Shown here: positions 1-8,142 of the stretch, one piece after another | How the letters are laid out: every line of letters begins with the position of its first letter | How positions within the stretch are numbered: the first letter of the stretch is position 1 | Assembly (NCBI RefSeq): GCF_000383615.1 | Contig: NZ_KB911600.1 | Coordinates: 62,001 to 126,000, forward strand | Length of the DNA stretch: 64,000 nt | From: Streptomyces canus 299MFChir4.1 | GTDB lineage: Bacteria; Actinomycetota; Actinomycetes; Streptomycetales; Streptomycetaceae | Direction of reading: 5' to 3' | The notes under the pieces: generated by a model | What the model was told of the DNA's origin: nothing | Seen by the model: only the letters and a program-made list of their open reading frames with translations | The model's database searches: none | Position numbers and translations under genes: made by a program

Positions 1-426
1 GGCGACCACGTCCCGCAGGAAGTCCCAGTGCTCCGGGGTGGGTTCACCCCGCTCGCCGACCAGGACCGTCAGCGCGCCGATGCTGCGCCGGCCGCCGAAC
101 AGGGGCAGGGCGGCGAGGCCGGTGCCGGGCCAGGCGGCCTCCTCCGGCGCGTCCGGGGACACCGGTACCCAGACGCCCCTGCCCTGCTGGAGCGCGCGGG
201 CGGGGGCCAGGGGGCCCTCCTGGTCGACGATCTCCCAGGAGCGGGTGAGGGCGGGCGGCAGACCGACGGAGGACACCAGGCGCAGCGCGGACATCGGGCC
301 GCGCAGGTGCACGGTCCCGCCGAGCGCGCTCAGCTCACCGACCGCGTGCCCGAGCGCCAGCCGGAAGACCTCGCTCTCCGTCGCACCAGGGGTGACCGAG
401 CCGAGGAGGGCGAGCCGCGCGTTCAT
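1..426 (-). CDS. GAF-like sensor protein, N-terminal part only
   Basis: The reading frame starts at an ATG (complement 424-426) and runs off the left edge, giving 142 residues without a stop. The visible part reads as a GAF-like ligand or signal-sensing domain: an N-terminal helix, a region with VHLRGPM, a loop with EIVDQEGPLAPARAL and a strand with IGALTVL. In Streptomyces this kind of N-terminus often belongs to SpoIIE/PP2C-type phosphatases, but the catalytic part lies outside the window, so that is inference. A GGGA-type ribosome site lies just before the ATG. It is divergent from the rutA-like gene, with a 169-bp spacer that must hold both promoters. Confidence 0.6.
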   Translation of the reverse strand, partial: MNARLALLGSVTPGATESEVFRLALGHAVGELSALGGTVHLRGPMSALRLVSSVGLPPALTRSWEIVDQEGPLAPARALQQGRGVWVPVSPDAPEEAAWPGTGLAALPLFGGRRSIGALTVLVGERGEPTPEHWDFLRDVVA

Positions 427-595
427 GGAGGGAACTTATCGTTCCCGATTCCGGTCGAAACCTGCTTCACAGTTTCCGACGAGCTGTTTCCCGGCATTGC
501 CTTACTTCAACTGCCCCTGTTTCCAGGGAAGTTGCCGAAATTCCGGCCGTGTACCGTGCCGTCGGACCGGGCAGTCTCCGATCATGAGGAGCGGC

Positions 596-1669
596 ATGGA
601 CATCGGTGTCTTCATCCCCATCGGCAACAACGGCTGGCTCATCTCGAAGAGTTCCCCGCAGTACATGCCGACCTTCGAGCTCAACAAGGCCGTCGTGCAG
701 AAGGCCGAGGAGCACGGGTTCGACTTCGCCCTCTCGATGATCAAACTCAAGGGCTTCGGCGGGGAGACCGAGTTCTGGGACCACTGCCTGGAGTCGTTCA
801 CGCTGATGGCGGGGCTGGCCGCGGTCACCGAGCGGATCAGGTTGTACGCCTCCACGCCGATCCTCGCCCTGCCGCCGGCGATCGTCGCGCGCATGGCGGT
901 CACCGTCGACTCCATCGCCCCCGGACGGTTCGGCGTCAACATCGTCACCGGCTGGGCGCCCGGCGAGTACACACAGATGGGCGTGTGGCCCGGCGACGAG
1001 CACTTCGGCAACCGGTACGCGCGGGCCGAGGAGTACGTGACGGTGATGAAGGAGCTGTGGAGCGAGGGCGTCAGCAACTTCAAGGGCGAGTTCTACGCGA
1101 TGGACGACTGCGTGCTCTCGCCGCGGCCGGCGAACGGGCACATCGACATCGTGGCCGCCGGGCAGAGCGGCACGGGCATGCGGTTCGCCGCCGGGCACGC
1201 CGACTACAACTTCATCCTCGGCAGCGGCGTGAACACCCCGCTCGCCTTCGCGGACAGCGCGGCCACGCTGGTGGAGGCGGCGCGCGAGACCGGCCGGGAC
1301 GTCGGTGCGCTGTCCCTGTTCATGGTCATCGCCGACGAGAGCGACGCGGCCGCCCGCGCGAAGTGGCAGGACTACCACGCGGGCGCCGACCGCGCGGCGC
1401 TGGCCTACATGGCGGGGGAGTCGGCCACGGACACCACCGCCGACGACTCCTCCACGGCCCGCACCATCGTGCTGCCCGAGGGCGCCGTGAACTTCAACAT
1501 GGGGACGCTCGTCGGGTCGTACGAGAGTGTCGCGCACATGCTCGACGAGATCGCCGGGGTCGACGGGACCAAGGGGATCATGCTGGTCTTCGACGACTTC
1601 CTCGACGGGATCGAGACCTTCGGGACGCGGATCCAGCCGTTGATGCGGTCGCGGGAGGGGCGGGTGTGA
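596..1669 (+). CDS. rutA: Pyrimidine (uracil) monooxygenase RutA-type
   Basis: A 357-residue flavin-dependent luciferase-fold monooxygenase. RutA opens the uracil ring with FMN and O2 to give ureidoacrylate peracid, the first step of the Rut route of pyrimidine nitrogen use. The family signature is strong from the first residues: FIPIGNNGWLIS, PQYMPTFELNKA, ALSMIKL, FWDHCLESFTLMAGLAAVT, then VNIVTGWAPGEYTQMG, MDDCVLSPRP, NFNMGTLVGSYESVA and FDDFLDGIETFG near the end. Length matches the family (about 360). The ATG at 596 is chosen because AGGAG lies 4 nt upstream and the protein begins exactly where RutA does. No rutB-G genes are adjacent, so this is a stand-alone copy here. Confidence 0.88.
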   Translation: MDIGVFIPIGNNGWLISKSSPQYMPTFELNKAVVQKAEEHGFDFALSMIKLKGFGGETEFWDHCLESFTLMAGLAAVTERIRLYASTPILALPPAIVARMAVTVDSIAPGRFGVNIVTGWAPGEYTQMGVWPGDEHFGNRYARAEEYVTVMKELWSEGVSNFKGEFYAMDDCVLSPRPANGHIDIVAAGQSGTGMRFAAGHADYNFILGSGVNTPLAFADSAATLVEAARETGRDVGALSLFMVIADESDAAARAKWQDYHAGADRAALAYMAGESATDTTADDSSTARTIVLPEGAVNFNMGTLVGSYESVAHMLDEIAGVDGTKGIMLVFDDFLDGIETFGTRIQPLMRSREGRV

Positions 1670-1707
1670 GAAGGGGCCGGCGCTGTCTCGCGCCGGCCCC
1701 TTCTCAC
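1666..1707. terminator. Bidirectional terminator between rutA and argG
   Basis: Perfect 17-bp inverted repeat (arms 1666-1682 and 1691-1707) with an 8-nt loop. It starts inside the rutA stop codon and sits between convergent genes. There is no U-tract, as is usual for Streptomyces. Confidence 0.85.
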
Positions 1708-1724
1708 GTATGTCGTGAGGTGCC

Positions 1725-3179
1725 TCAGTCCGTGCCGAACTCCATGGCGGCCCGGTCCAGCAGGGCCTCGTCCTCCGAGACCTCGCCGCGGGAGGCGATC
1801 GCCTCGGCGCCGCCCTCGGGGAGTTCCGGCATGGTGCCGATCAGCCCGGTCGCGGCGGCCTGGGAGGCGCCGATGGTGGGGCTGCCGGTGCCGATCAGGC
1901 CGAGGCCCGCGTACTGCTCCAGCTTGGCGCGGGAGTCGGCGATGTCGAGGTTGCGCATGGTGAGCTGGCCGATCCGGTCCACCGGGCCGAAGGCCGAGTC
2001 CTCGGTGCGCTCCATCGACAGCTTGTCCGGGTGGTACGAGAACGCCGGGCCCGTGGTGTCGAGGATCGAGTAGTCCTCGCCGCGCCGCAGACGGAGGGTG
2101 ACCTCGCCCGTGATCGCCGCGCCGACCCACCGCTGGAGCGACTCGCGGATCATCAGGGCCTGCGGGTCCAGCCAGCGGCCCTCGTACATGAGACGGCCCA
2201 GGCGCCGGCCCTCGTTGTGGTACTGGGCGACGGTGTCCTCGTTGTGGATCGCGTTGACGAGACGCTCGTAGGCCGCGTGCAGCAGGGCCATGCCCGGGGC
2301 CTCGTAGATGCCGCGGCTCTTCGCCTCGATGATCCGGTTCTCGATCTGGTCGGACATGCCGAGGCCGTGCCGGCCGCCGATCGCGTTGGCCTCCATGACC
2401 AGGTCGACGGCGGAGCCGAACTCCTTGCCGTTGATGGTCACCGGGCGGCCCTGGTCGAAGCCGATCGTCACGTCCTCGGGCGCGATCTCGACCGAAGGGT
2501 CCCAGAACTTGACGCCCATGATCGGCTCGACGGTCTCGACGCCGGTGTTGAGGTGCTCCAGGGTCTTGGCCTCGTGCGTGGCGCCCCAGATGTTGGCGTC
2601 GGTGGAGTACGCCTTCTCCGTGGAGTCCCGGTACGGCAGCTGGTGCGCGACCAGCCACTCCGACATCTCCTTGCGGCCGCCGAGCTCGGTCACGAAGTCC
2701 GCGTCCAGCCACGGCTTGTAGATCCGCAGGTTCGGGTTGGCGAGCAGGCCGTAACGGTAGAACCGCTCGATGTCGTTGCCCTTGAAGGTCGAGCCGTCGC
2801 CCCAGATCTGGACGTTGTCCTCCAGCATCGCCCGCACCAGGAGGGTGCCGGTGACGGCACGGCCCAGCGGGGTGGTGTTGAAGTACGCCCGCCCGCCCGA
2901 GCGGATGTGGAACGCCCCGCAGGTGAGCGCGGCAAGCCCCTCCTCGACCAGTGCGGCCCGGCAGTCGACCAGGCGCGCGATCTCGGCACCGTAGGTCTTC
3001 GCGCGGCCGGGCACCGAGTCGATGTCGGGCTCGTCGTACTGGCCGATGTGCGCGGTGTAGGTGCACGGGATGGCGCCCTTGTCGCGCATCCACGCGACCG
3101 CGACGGAGGTGTCGAGACCGCCGGAGAAGGCGATGCCGACGCGTTCGCCGGCGGGGAGGGACGTGAGGACCTTGGACAT
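1725..3179 (-). CDS. argG: Argininosuccinate synthase
   Basis: A 484-residue enzyme joining citrulline and aspartate with ATP to form argininosuccinate, the penultimate step of arginine synthesis. The N-terminal ATP pyrophosphatase P-loop AFSGGLDTS is near residues 18-26, followed by CTYTAHIGQYDE; the long ArgG type (about 450-490 residues) is indicated by GDGSTFKGNDIERFYRYG and STDANIWGATHEAK. The ATG at complement 3177-3179 (MSKVLTSLP) is the family start; upstream in-frame starts at 3200 and 3194 have no ribosome site. No Shine-Dalgarno precedes 3179 either, so a short or leaderless transcript is likely. ArgR-type boxes lie directly upstream. It converges on rutA across a strong terminator. 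Confidence 0.95.
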   Translation of the reverse strand: MSKVLTSLPAGERVGIAFSGGLDTSVAVAWMRDKGAIPCTYTAHIGQYDEPDIDSVPGRAKTYGAEIARLVDCRAALVEEGLAALTCGAFHIRSGGRAYFNTTPLGRAVTGTLLVRAMLEDNVQIWGDGSTFKGNDIERFYRYGLLANPNLRIYKPWLDADFVTELGGRKEMSEWLVAHQLPYRDSTEKAYSTDANIWGATHEAKTLEHLNTGVETVEPIMGVKFWDPSVEIAPEDVTIGFDQGRPVTINGKEFGSAVDLVMEANAIGGRHGLGMSDQIENRIIEAKSRGIYEAPGMALLHAAYERLVNAIHNEDTVAQYHNEGRRLGRLMYEGRWLDPQALMIRESLQRWVGAAITGEVTLRLRRGEDYSILDTTGPAFSYHPDKLSMERTEDSAFGPVDRIGQLTMRNLDIADSRAKLEQYAGLGLIGTGSPTIGASQAAATGLIGTMPELPEGGAEAIASRGEVSEDEALLDRAAMEFGTD

Positions 3180-3186
3180 AGGAAGA

Positions 3187-3217
3187 TTATGCATCACCAC
3201 GCATGGTCATGCAAAGC
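3187..3217 (-). promoter_or_regulatory. Candidate ARG boxes (ArgR operator) for argG
   Basis: Repeated TGCAT/ATGCA half-sites (3190-3194, 3201-3205, 3209-3213) read on the minus strand as TTGCATGACCATGCG followed by TGATGCATAA. This matches the style of the Streptomyces ARG box bound by the arginine repressor ArgR. The box lies only 8-38 bp upstream of the argG ATG, consistent with repression by covering the promoter and transcription start. Confidence 0.65.
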
Positions 3218-3545
3218 CCAAGGTCCCGCCTCCCGCGTGATTCACGTCATCCGCGATGCGTGCCGTGCCGCCCCCCTGTGCAGGCGGCGGCACGGCAGGA
3301 GCGACGCGGGCAGCAGCCGGGGCGGCGGCCGGACCTCCGGCGGCCGGAGAGGTGGCGGCGGCTGCTGGCGAAGGCCGGGTCCCCGGAGTGCGCTTCGCGG
3401 TCGTGGCCGACCGTCCCCTGGCCGGAGCGGCCGGCTTGAGCCCTTCCATGGTCGGTGCGAGCGCCCTGGAGCGGCTGCTGCGCCCGTGAGCGGCCATGGC
3501 TGAGCGCCGGGGCGACGGTCCCCGCGGAGCGCCTACCCTTGAGCC
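3218..3545. other. Spacer between argG and miaB
   Basis: About 330 bp, very GC-rich, with Ala/Gly/Pro/Arg-rich frames on both strands that lack credible ribosome sites. It must hold the miaB promoter and the upstream part of the argG promoter. I see no recognisable gene or RNA in it. Confidence 0.5.
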
Positions 3546-5072
3546 ATGACCAGCAGCAGCGACCGGAGCCCGGCAGTGGACGTTTCATCTCCGAAAACGT
3601 ACGAAGTGCGCACTTATGGGTGCCAGATGAACGTCCACGACTCCGAGCGATTGTCCGGACTGCTGGAGGAAGCGGGGTACGTGCCCGCCCCCGAGGGTTC
3701 CGACGGGGACGCGGACGTCGTCGTCTTCAACACCTGCGCGGTGCGGGAGAACGCCGACAACCGGCTCTACGGCAACCTCGGCCGGCTCGCGCCGCGCAAG
3801 GCCTCGCGGCCCGGCATGCAGATCGCGGTCGGCGGCTGCCTCGCCCAGAAGGACCGGGACACCATCGTGCGGAAGGCGCCCTGGGTGGACGTCGTCTTCG
3901 GCACGCACAACATCGGCAAGCTGCCCGTCCTGCTGGAACGCGCGCGCGTGCAGGAGGAGGCGCAGGTCGAGATCGCCGAGTCGCTGGAGGCGTTCCCGTC
4001 CACGCTTCCCACCCGGCGCGAGAGCGCCTACGCGGCCTGGGTGTCGATCTCCGTCGGCTGCAACAACACCTGCACCTTCTGCATCGTCCCCGCCCTGCGC
4101 GGCAAGGAGAAGGACCGCCGTACCGGCGACATCCTCGCCGAGATCGAGGCCCTGGTCGGCGAGGGCGTCTCCGAGATCACGCTGCTCGGCCAGAACGTCA
4201 ACGCGTACGGCTCCGACATCGGCGACCGCGAGGCCTTCAGCAAGCTGCTGCGCGCGTGTGGCTCGATCGAAGGCCTGGAGCGGGTCCGCTTCACCTCTCC
4301 GCACCCCCGCGACTTCACGGACGACGTGATCGAGGCGATGGCCGAGACCCCGAACGTGATGCCGCAGCTGCACATGCCCCTGCAGTCCGGCTCGGACACG
4401 GTCCTCAAGGCGATGCGCCGCTCGTACCGCCAGGAGCGCTACCTGGGCATCATCGAGAAGGTCCGCGCCGCCATGCCGGACGCCGCGATCTCGACCGACA
4501 TCATCGTGGGCTTCCCCGGCGAGACCGAGGAGGACTTCGAGCAGACCATGCACGTGGTCCGCCAGGCGCGCTTCACGAACGCCTTCACCTTCCAGTACTC
4601 CAAGCGCCCCGGAACCCCCGCGGCGACCATGGACGGGCAGATCCCCAAGGAGGTCGTGCAGTCGCGCTACGAGCGTCTCGTCGCCCTCCAGGAGGAGATC
4701 TCCTGGGAGGAGAACAAGAAGCAGGTCGGCCGCACCCTGGAGCTGATGGTCGCCGAGGGCGAGGGCCGCAAGGACGGCGCCACCCACCGCCTCTCCGGCC
4801 GCGCCCCGGACAACCGCCTGGTCCACTTCACCAAGCCCGACCAGGAGGTCCGTCCCGGCGACGTGGTCACGGTCGGGATCACCTACGCCGCCCCCCACCA
4901 CCTCCTCGCCGAGGGCGCCGTCCTCGACGTGCGCCGCACGCGCGCGGGGGACGCGTGGGAGAAGCGGAACGCGGCCGAGGCCGCCAAGCCGGCGGGTGTC
5001 ATGCTGGGCCTCCCGAAGATCGGGATCCCCGAGCCGCTCCCGGCGGCTACGGGCGGCTGCGCGGCGCACTGA
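3546..5072 (+). CDS. miaB: tRNA-2-methylthio-N6-isopentenyladenosine(37) synthase
   Basis: A 508-residue radical-SAM methylthiotransferase that adds the 2-methylthio group to i6A37 in tRNAs reading UNN codons, acting after MiaA, encoded about 2 kb downstream. N-terminal UPF0004 domain cysteines are C26 (TYGCQMN), C64 (FNTCAVREN) and C98 (GGCLAQ), which bind the auxiliary 4Fe-4S cluster. The radical-SAM CxxxCxxC is C172/C176/C179 (GCNNTCTFCIVP). LLGQNVNAYG, QLHMPLQSGSD and a C-terminal TRAM domain follow. Length fits actinobacterial MiaB, which carries a C-terminal extension. The start follows a short intergenic gap with no strong ribosome site. Confidence 0.95.
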   Translation: MTSSSDRSPAVDVSSPKTYEVRTYGCQMNVHDSERLSGLLEEAGYVPAPEGSDGDADVVVFNTCAVRENADNRLYGNLGRLAPRKASRPGMQIAVGGCLAQKDRDTIVRKAPWVDVVFGTHNIGKLPVLLERARVQEEAQVEIAESLEAFPSTLPTRRESAYAAWVSISVGCNNTCTFCIVPALRGKEKDRRTGDILAEIEALVGEGVSEITLLGQNVNAYGSDIGDREAFSKLLRACGSIEGLERVRFTSPHPRDFTDDVIEAMAETPNVMPQLHMPLQSGSDTVLKAMRRSYRQERYLGIIEKVRAAMPDAAISTDIIVGFPGETEEDFEQTMHVVRQARFTNAFTFQYSKRPGTPAATMDGQIPKEVVQSRYERLVALQEEISWEENKKQVGRTLELMVAEGEGRKDGATHRLSGRAPDNRLVHFTKPDQEVRPGDVVTVGITYAAPHHLLAEGAVLDVRRTRAGDAWEKRNAAEAAKPAGVMLGLPKIGIPEPLPAATGGCAAH

Positions 5073-5112
5073 GCGTCCGCCGCCGGTCACGCGGGAGGGG
5101 GCGGGGCGGGGC

Positions 5113-5409
5113 ATGGAGCGCTGGGTGGTCCTGATCGACCGGGGTGCCGGAAACCATCAGGACGTCGACGAGGTGGCGCATTTCGAGTGCACCCGGGAGG
5201 AGGCCCGCGCCCGCCTGTACGAGATCGCCTGCACCCACCGTCCGGGCGTCGGCCTGCGCCAGAAGCGCCGGCAGGTCTACCGCGTCGGTGACGGGGACGC
5301 CTACTACGTGAGCATCGAGGGCGCGCTGTCCACCTCTCGCGTGGTGTACCGGCTGGGCGCACTGGCGTGGAGCACCCATCCCGAGTCCTGGCCCTGGGCC
5401 TGGAAGTAA
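5113..5409 (+). CDS. Conserved hypothetical protein, 98 residues
   Basis: Small soluble protein with a mixed alpha/beta pattern: MERWVVLID strand, an ECTREEARARLYEIACTH helix, then QVYRVGDGDAYYVSIEGA strands and a Trp-rich tail ending WSTHPESWPWAWK. It starts at an ATG behind a GGGAGG-like purine run and sits 40 bp after miaB and 10 bp before the LigB-like gene, so it is probably part of that operon. I recognise no catalytic motif. It looks like the small protein that accompanies miaB in other streptomycetes, but the function is unknown. Confidence 0.75.
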   Translation: MERWVVLIDRGAGNHQDVDEVAHFECTREEARARLYEIACTHRPGVGLRQKRRQVYRVGDGDAYYVSIEGALSTSRVVYRLGALAWSTHPESWPWAWK

Positions 5410-5419
5410 GCTGCCGATC

Positions 5420-6133
5420 ATGCTTGTAGCAGCCGCCGTCTGCCCGTGTCCGCCCCTTCTCGTGCCACCGGTCGCCGCTGGGGCCGCGCCCGAGCTCGAC
5501 GGGGCCCGCGCGGCCTGCACGGACGCCCTGGGCGTCCTCGCGGCGGCCCGGCCCGACCTTCTCGTCGTCGTGGGGCCCGCCGAGCGGAGCGGACGCGGCC
5601 CGCACCCGCAGGGCGCCAGGGGCTCGTTCCGCGGCTTCGGCGTGGAGGTGGACGTACGACTCGGACCGGGACGGGGTGCGGTCCCGCAGGGGCCGCTGCC
5701 GACCTCCCTGGCTGTCGCCGCCTGGCTGCTGGAGCGCACGGGCTGGTCCGACGCCCCGATCGAGGGACTCGGGGTGGGGGAACCCCTGGAGCCCGAGCGG
5801 TGTATCCAGACCGGAAGGGACATCGCCGCCCGGGCCGAGCGGGTGGCGCTGCTGGTGATGGGCGACGCCAGCGCCTGCCGCACGCTCAAGGCACCGGGCT
5901 ACCTCGACGAGCGCGCGGCCCCCTTCGACGCGGAGGTCGCGCGGGCCCTGGGCGCGGCCGACGTGGCGGCCCTGCGCGCGCTGGACGCCGAGCTGGCGTA
6001 CGAACTGAAGGCCTCCGGCCGGGCCTGCTGGCAGGTTCTCGCGGGCGCGGCCGAGGGCGCGGACCTCGGCGGCTCGCTGCTGTACGAGGACGCGCCGTAC
6101 GGCGTGGGGTACATGGTCGCGACCTGGTCCTGA
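5420..6133 (+). CDS. Class III extradiol dioxygenase-like (LigB-fold) protein
   Basis: A 237-residue protein with the LigB/AmmeMemoRadiSam-B-like alpha/beta fold: MLVAAAVCPCPPLLVPPV at the start, a RPDLLVVVGPAE strand-turn typical of the family, ALLVMGDASAC in the middle and PYGVGYMVA at the end. Metal-binding His residues typical of active extradiol dioxygenases are not obvious, because the usual H-P-P-L pattern is CPCPPL here. Enzymatic ring cleavage is therefore doubtful. It lies 10 bp after the 98-residue gene and is followed by two hairpins. Function unknown. Confidence 0.7.
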   Translation: MLVAAAVCPCPPLLVPPVAAGAAPELDGARAACTDALGVLAAARPDLLVVVGPAERSGRGPHPQGARGSFRGFGVEVDVRLGPGRGAVPQGPLPTSLAVAAWLLERTGWSDAPIEGLGVGEPLEPERCIQTGRDIAARAERVALLVMGDASACRTLKAPGYLDERAAPFDAEVARALGAADVAALRALDAELAYELKASGRACWQVLAGAAEGADLGGSLLYEDAPYGVGYMVATWS

Positions 6134-6169
6134 CGGTCGAGGAGCACCGGCCGCGAGAGCCGTAGGGGC

Positions 6170-6200
6170 CGTCGAGGAGTCCGTGGCGGAGTCCTCGACG
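6170..6200. terminator. Terminator hairpin after LigB-like gene
   Basis: Arms CGTCGAGGA (6170-6178) and TCCTCGACG (6192-6200) are perfect complements, and the interior GTCCG/CGGA partly extends the stem. It lies just past the stop at 6133 and before a convergent gene. Confidence 0.65.
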
Positions 6201-6214
6201 GGCCCGGGAAACGG

Positions 6215-6250
6215 CGGACGGCCGGGGGCGTCCTGCCCCGCGGCCGTCCG
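6215..6250. terminator. Terminator hairpin before antitoxin-like gene
   Basis: Arms CGGACGGCCG (6215-6224) and CGGCCGTCCG (6241-6250), with a nested GGGGC/GCCCC stem. It is a very stable structure that can serve the minus-strand gene ending at 6271 and the plus-strand operon. Confidence 0.75.
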
Positions 6251-6270
6251 TCGGTGTGCCGTACCGCCGT

Positions 6271-6540
6271 TCAGGAAGCCGGCGGCGGTGAGGGCGGCGG
6301 CGCGCTGCCGTCCCCCGGTCCCTTGGTGCCGTCGGTGTGCGCGAGGCGCTCCATGGCGTCCTTGGCCTTGCCCGTGCCGGTCTGGATCCTGGCGCTGTAC
6401 TTGCCCTTGGTCTTCTCGTCCACGACCTTCGCGGCCTTGTCGATGCCGTGCTGGATCTTGTCCCCGTGCTGCTGCGCGAGGCCGGAGACCTTGTCCTTGG
6501 CCGGGCTGAGCTTGGCCTTCACATTGTCCAGGAGACCCAT
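6271..6540 (-). CDS. Antitoxin-like protein, Rv0909/MT0933 family
   Basis: An 89-residue Lys-rich protein of the MT0933-like antitoxin family: MGLLDNVKAKLSPAKDKV, GDKIQHGIDKAAKVVDEKTKGKY, then KAKDAMERLAH and a Pro-rich tail. The charged helical repeats match the family, known in mycobacteria as the antitoxin half of Rv0909/Rv0910. No toxin-like START-domain partner is adjacent. It follows the acidic 117-residue gene by 24 bp on the same strand, with GGAAGG before its ATG, so the two are likely co-transcribed. Streptomyces keep this family without a cognate toxin, so a toxin-antitoxin role here is doubtful. Confidence 0.7.
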   Translation of the reverse strand: MGLLDNVKAKLSPAKDKVSGLAQQHGDKIQHGIDKAAKVVDEKTKGKYSARIQTGTGKAKDAMERLAHTDGTKGPGDGSAPPPSPPPAS

Positions 6541-6564
6541 CGTTCACCTTCCCACTAGGGACAG

Positions 6565-6918
6565 TTACGTGCGGGCGCCTTCGTCGGCCTCATGATCGGC
6601 CGTCGCTTCGGCGGACTGCTGCTTGGGGATCTCGACGCCCTCGGCGGCAGCGTCCTCGACGGCCTCCGTCGCCGTCGATCCGTCCGTGTCCTCGGCCGCG
6701 TCGGTCTCGGTGACCTCGACCTTGACCTCGACCCGGGCGTCGCCCTCGACCTCAATCCCAGTCCCAGACCCGGCTTTGGCCTCGGCGTCGGTCGATCCCT
6801 TCGCTTCTGCCGCCTCCTCCGCCGCGGACCCGGCCGTCAGGATGTCGGCCTGCGTCTCGGCGGCTGACGCCCCCTCCGTGGCCTTCGACCTGCGGAGAAG
6901 TCGTGCGAAAACGCCCAT
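6565..6918 (-). CDS. Acidic low-complexity hypothetical protein
   Basis: A 117-residue protein. The basic N-terminus MGVFARLLRRSKA is followed by an Ala/Glu/Asp/Thr-rich tail with alternating patches such as VEVKVEVTETDAAED. It starts at an ATG (complement 6916-6918); a GTG two codons upstream is an alternative. The composition suggests a disordered protein tethered by its basic N-terminus. No known domain is visible. It is divergent from miaA and 24 bp upstream of the antitoxin-like gene. Confidence 0.55.
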   Translation of the reverse strand: MGVFARLLRRSKATEGASAAETQADILTAGSAAEEAAEAKGSTDAEAKAGSGTGIEVEGDARVEVKVEVTETDAAEDTDGSTATEAVEDAAAEGVEIPKQQSAEATADHEADEGART

Positions 6919-7101
6919 ATCCACTCCATACGTTACTCGTGCGGGGGAAATCCCGCGTCGTCCGGTGCGCCCGTTCGCGCCGTCCGGAGCGCCGCCTCCA
7001 TGAACAGGGCGGCGGAAACCACGCAACTGGCAACGACGCCGGACCCGCGCCGTCACGTAACTCGTTCGAGGTGGGGCTTCGAGGTTTGCGAGACTGGGGC
7101 G

Positions 7102-8040
7102 GTGAGCAGCACACCCCCCGCCCCCCGCGTCATCGCCGTCGTCGGCCCCACTGCGGCCGGAAAGTCCGATCTGGGCGTCTTCCTCGCCCAGCGACTGGGA
7201 GGCGAGGTCGTCAACGCCGACTCCATGCAGCTCTACCGAGGGATGGACATCGGCACCGCCAAGCTGACGCTCGCGGAACGCGACGGCGTCCCGCACCACC
7301 TCCTGGACATCTGGGACGTGACCGTCACCGCCTCCGTCGCCGAGTACCAGCGGCTGGCCCGCGCCAGGATCGACGCCCTGCTCGCCGAGGGCCGCTGGCC
7401 GATCCTCGTCGGCGGTTCCGGCCTGTACGTCCGCGGGGCCGTCGACAACCTGGAGTTCCCCGGTACCGACCCCGAGGTCAGGGCCCGGCTGGAGAAGGAG
7501 CTCGTCCTGCGCGGCTCCGGCGCGCTCCACGCCCGCCTCTCCGCCGCCGACCCCGGGGCCGCGCAGGCGATCCTGCCCAGCAACGGCCGCCGTATCGTGC
7601 GGGCTCTCGAGGTGATCGAGCTCACCGGCAAGCCCTTCACCGCGAACCTCCCCGGCCACGACTCCGTCTACGACACCCTCCAGATCGGCGTCGACGTCGC
7701 CCGGCCCGAGCTCGACGAGCGCATCGCGCGCCGGGTCGACCGGATGTGGGAGGCGGGTCTCGTGGACGAGGTGCGGGAGCTGGAGGCGCGAGGGTTGCGC
7801 GAGGGGCGCACGGCCTCCCGCGCGCTCGGGTACCAGCAGGTGCTCGCGGCGCTCTCGGGGGAGTGCACGATGGAGGACGCGCGGGCCGAGACCGTCCGTG
7901 CCACCAAACGCTTCGCGCGCCGTCAGGATTCATGGTTCAGGCGCGATCCCCGGGTGCACTGGTTGAGTGGGGCTGCGGCGCATCTCACAGAACTTCCGCA
8001 GCTCGCACTGGCGTTGGTCGAACGACCGGTTACAGCCTGA
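7102..8040 (+). CDS. miaA: tRNA dimethylallyltransferase
   Basis: A 312-residue enzyme transferring dimethylallyl from DMAPP to N6 of A37 in tRNA, giving the substrate for MiaB. The P-loop GPTAAGKS is at residues 15-22, followed by NADSMQLYRGMDIGTAK (substrate-binding Asp and the DSxQxYr motif), HHLLDIWD, GGSGLYVRG, NGRRIVRALE, ASRALGYQQ and a C-terminal RRQDSWFRRD. The GTG at 7102 gives the standard MiaA length; upstream in-frame codons extend into the spacer. It is divergent from the acidic small gene. Confidence 0.95.
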   Translation: MSSTPPAPRVIAVVGPTAAGKSDLGVFLAQRLGGEVVNADSMQLYRGMDIGTAKLTLAERDGVPHHLLDIWDVTVTASVAEYQRLARARIDALLAEGRWPILVGGSGLYVRGAVDNLEFPGTDPEVRARLEKELVLRGSGALHARLSAADPGAAQAILPSNGRRIVRALEVIELTGKPFTANLPGHDSVYDTLQIGVDVARPELDERIARRVDRMWEAGLVDEVRELEARGLREGRTASRALGYQQVLAALSGECTMEDARAETVRATKRFARRQDSWFRRDPRVHWLSGAAAHLTELPQLALALVERPVTA

Positions 8041-8142
8041 TCACGTCCTGGCATCGGGACGCTCCGGGCGTCATCCCGGCCTCCGGCGCCGTGCCATCAT
8101 CGAGCTTCGATCGACCAAGTGGAGTCCGAGTTGGGAGGGCGC

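Noticed and set aside
3207..3497. 96-residue minus-strand frame between argG and miaB
   Set aside because: Ala/Pro/Gly-rich, no ribosome site, and its 3' end overlaps the argG operator.
6271..6918. Functional toxin-antitoxin pair
   Set aside because: The antitoxin-like gene has no toxin neighbour; the 117-residue partner is an acidic disordered protein.
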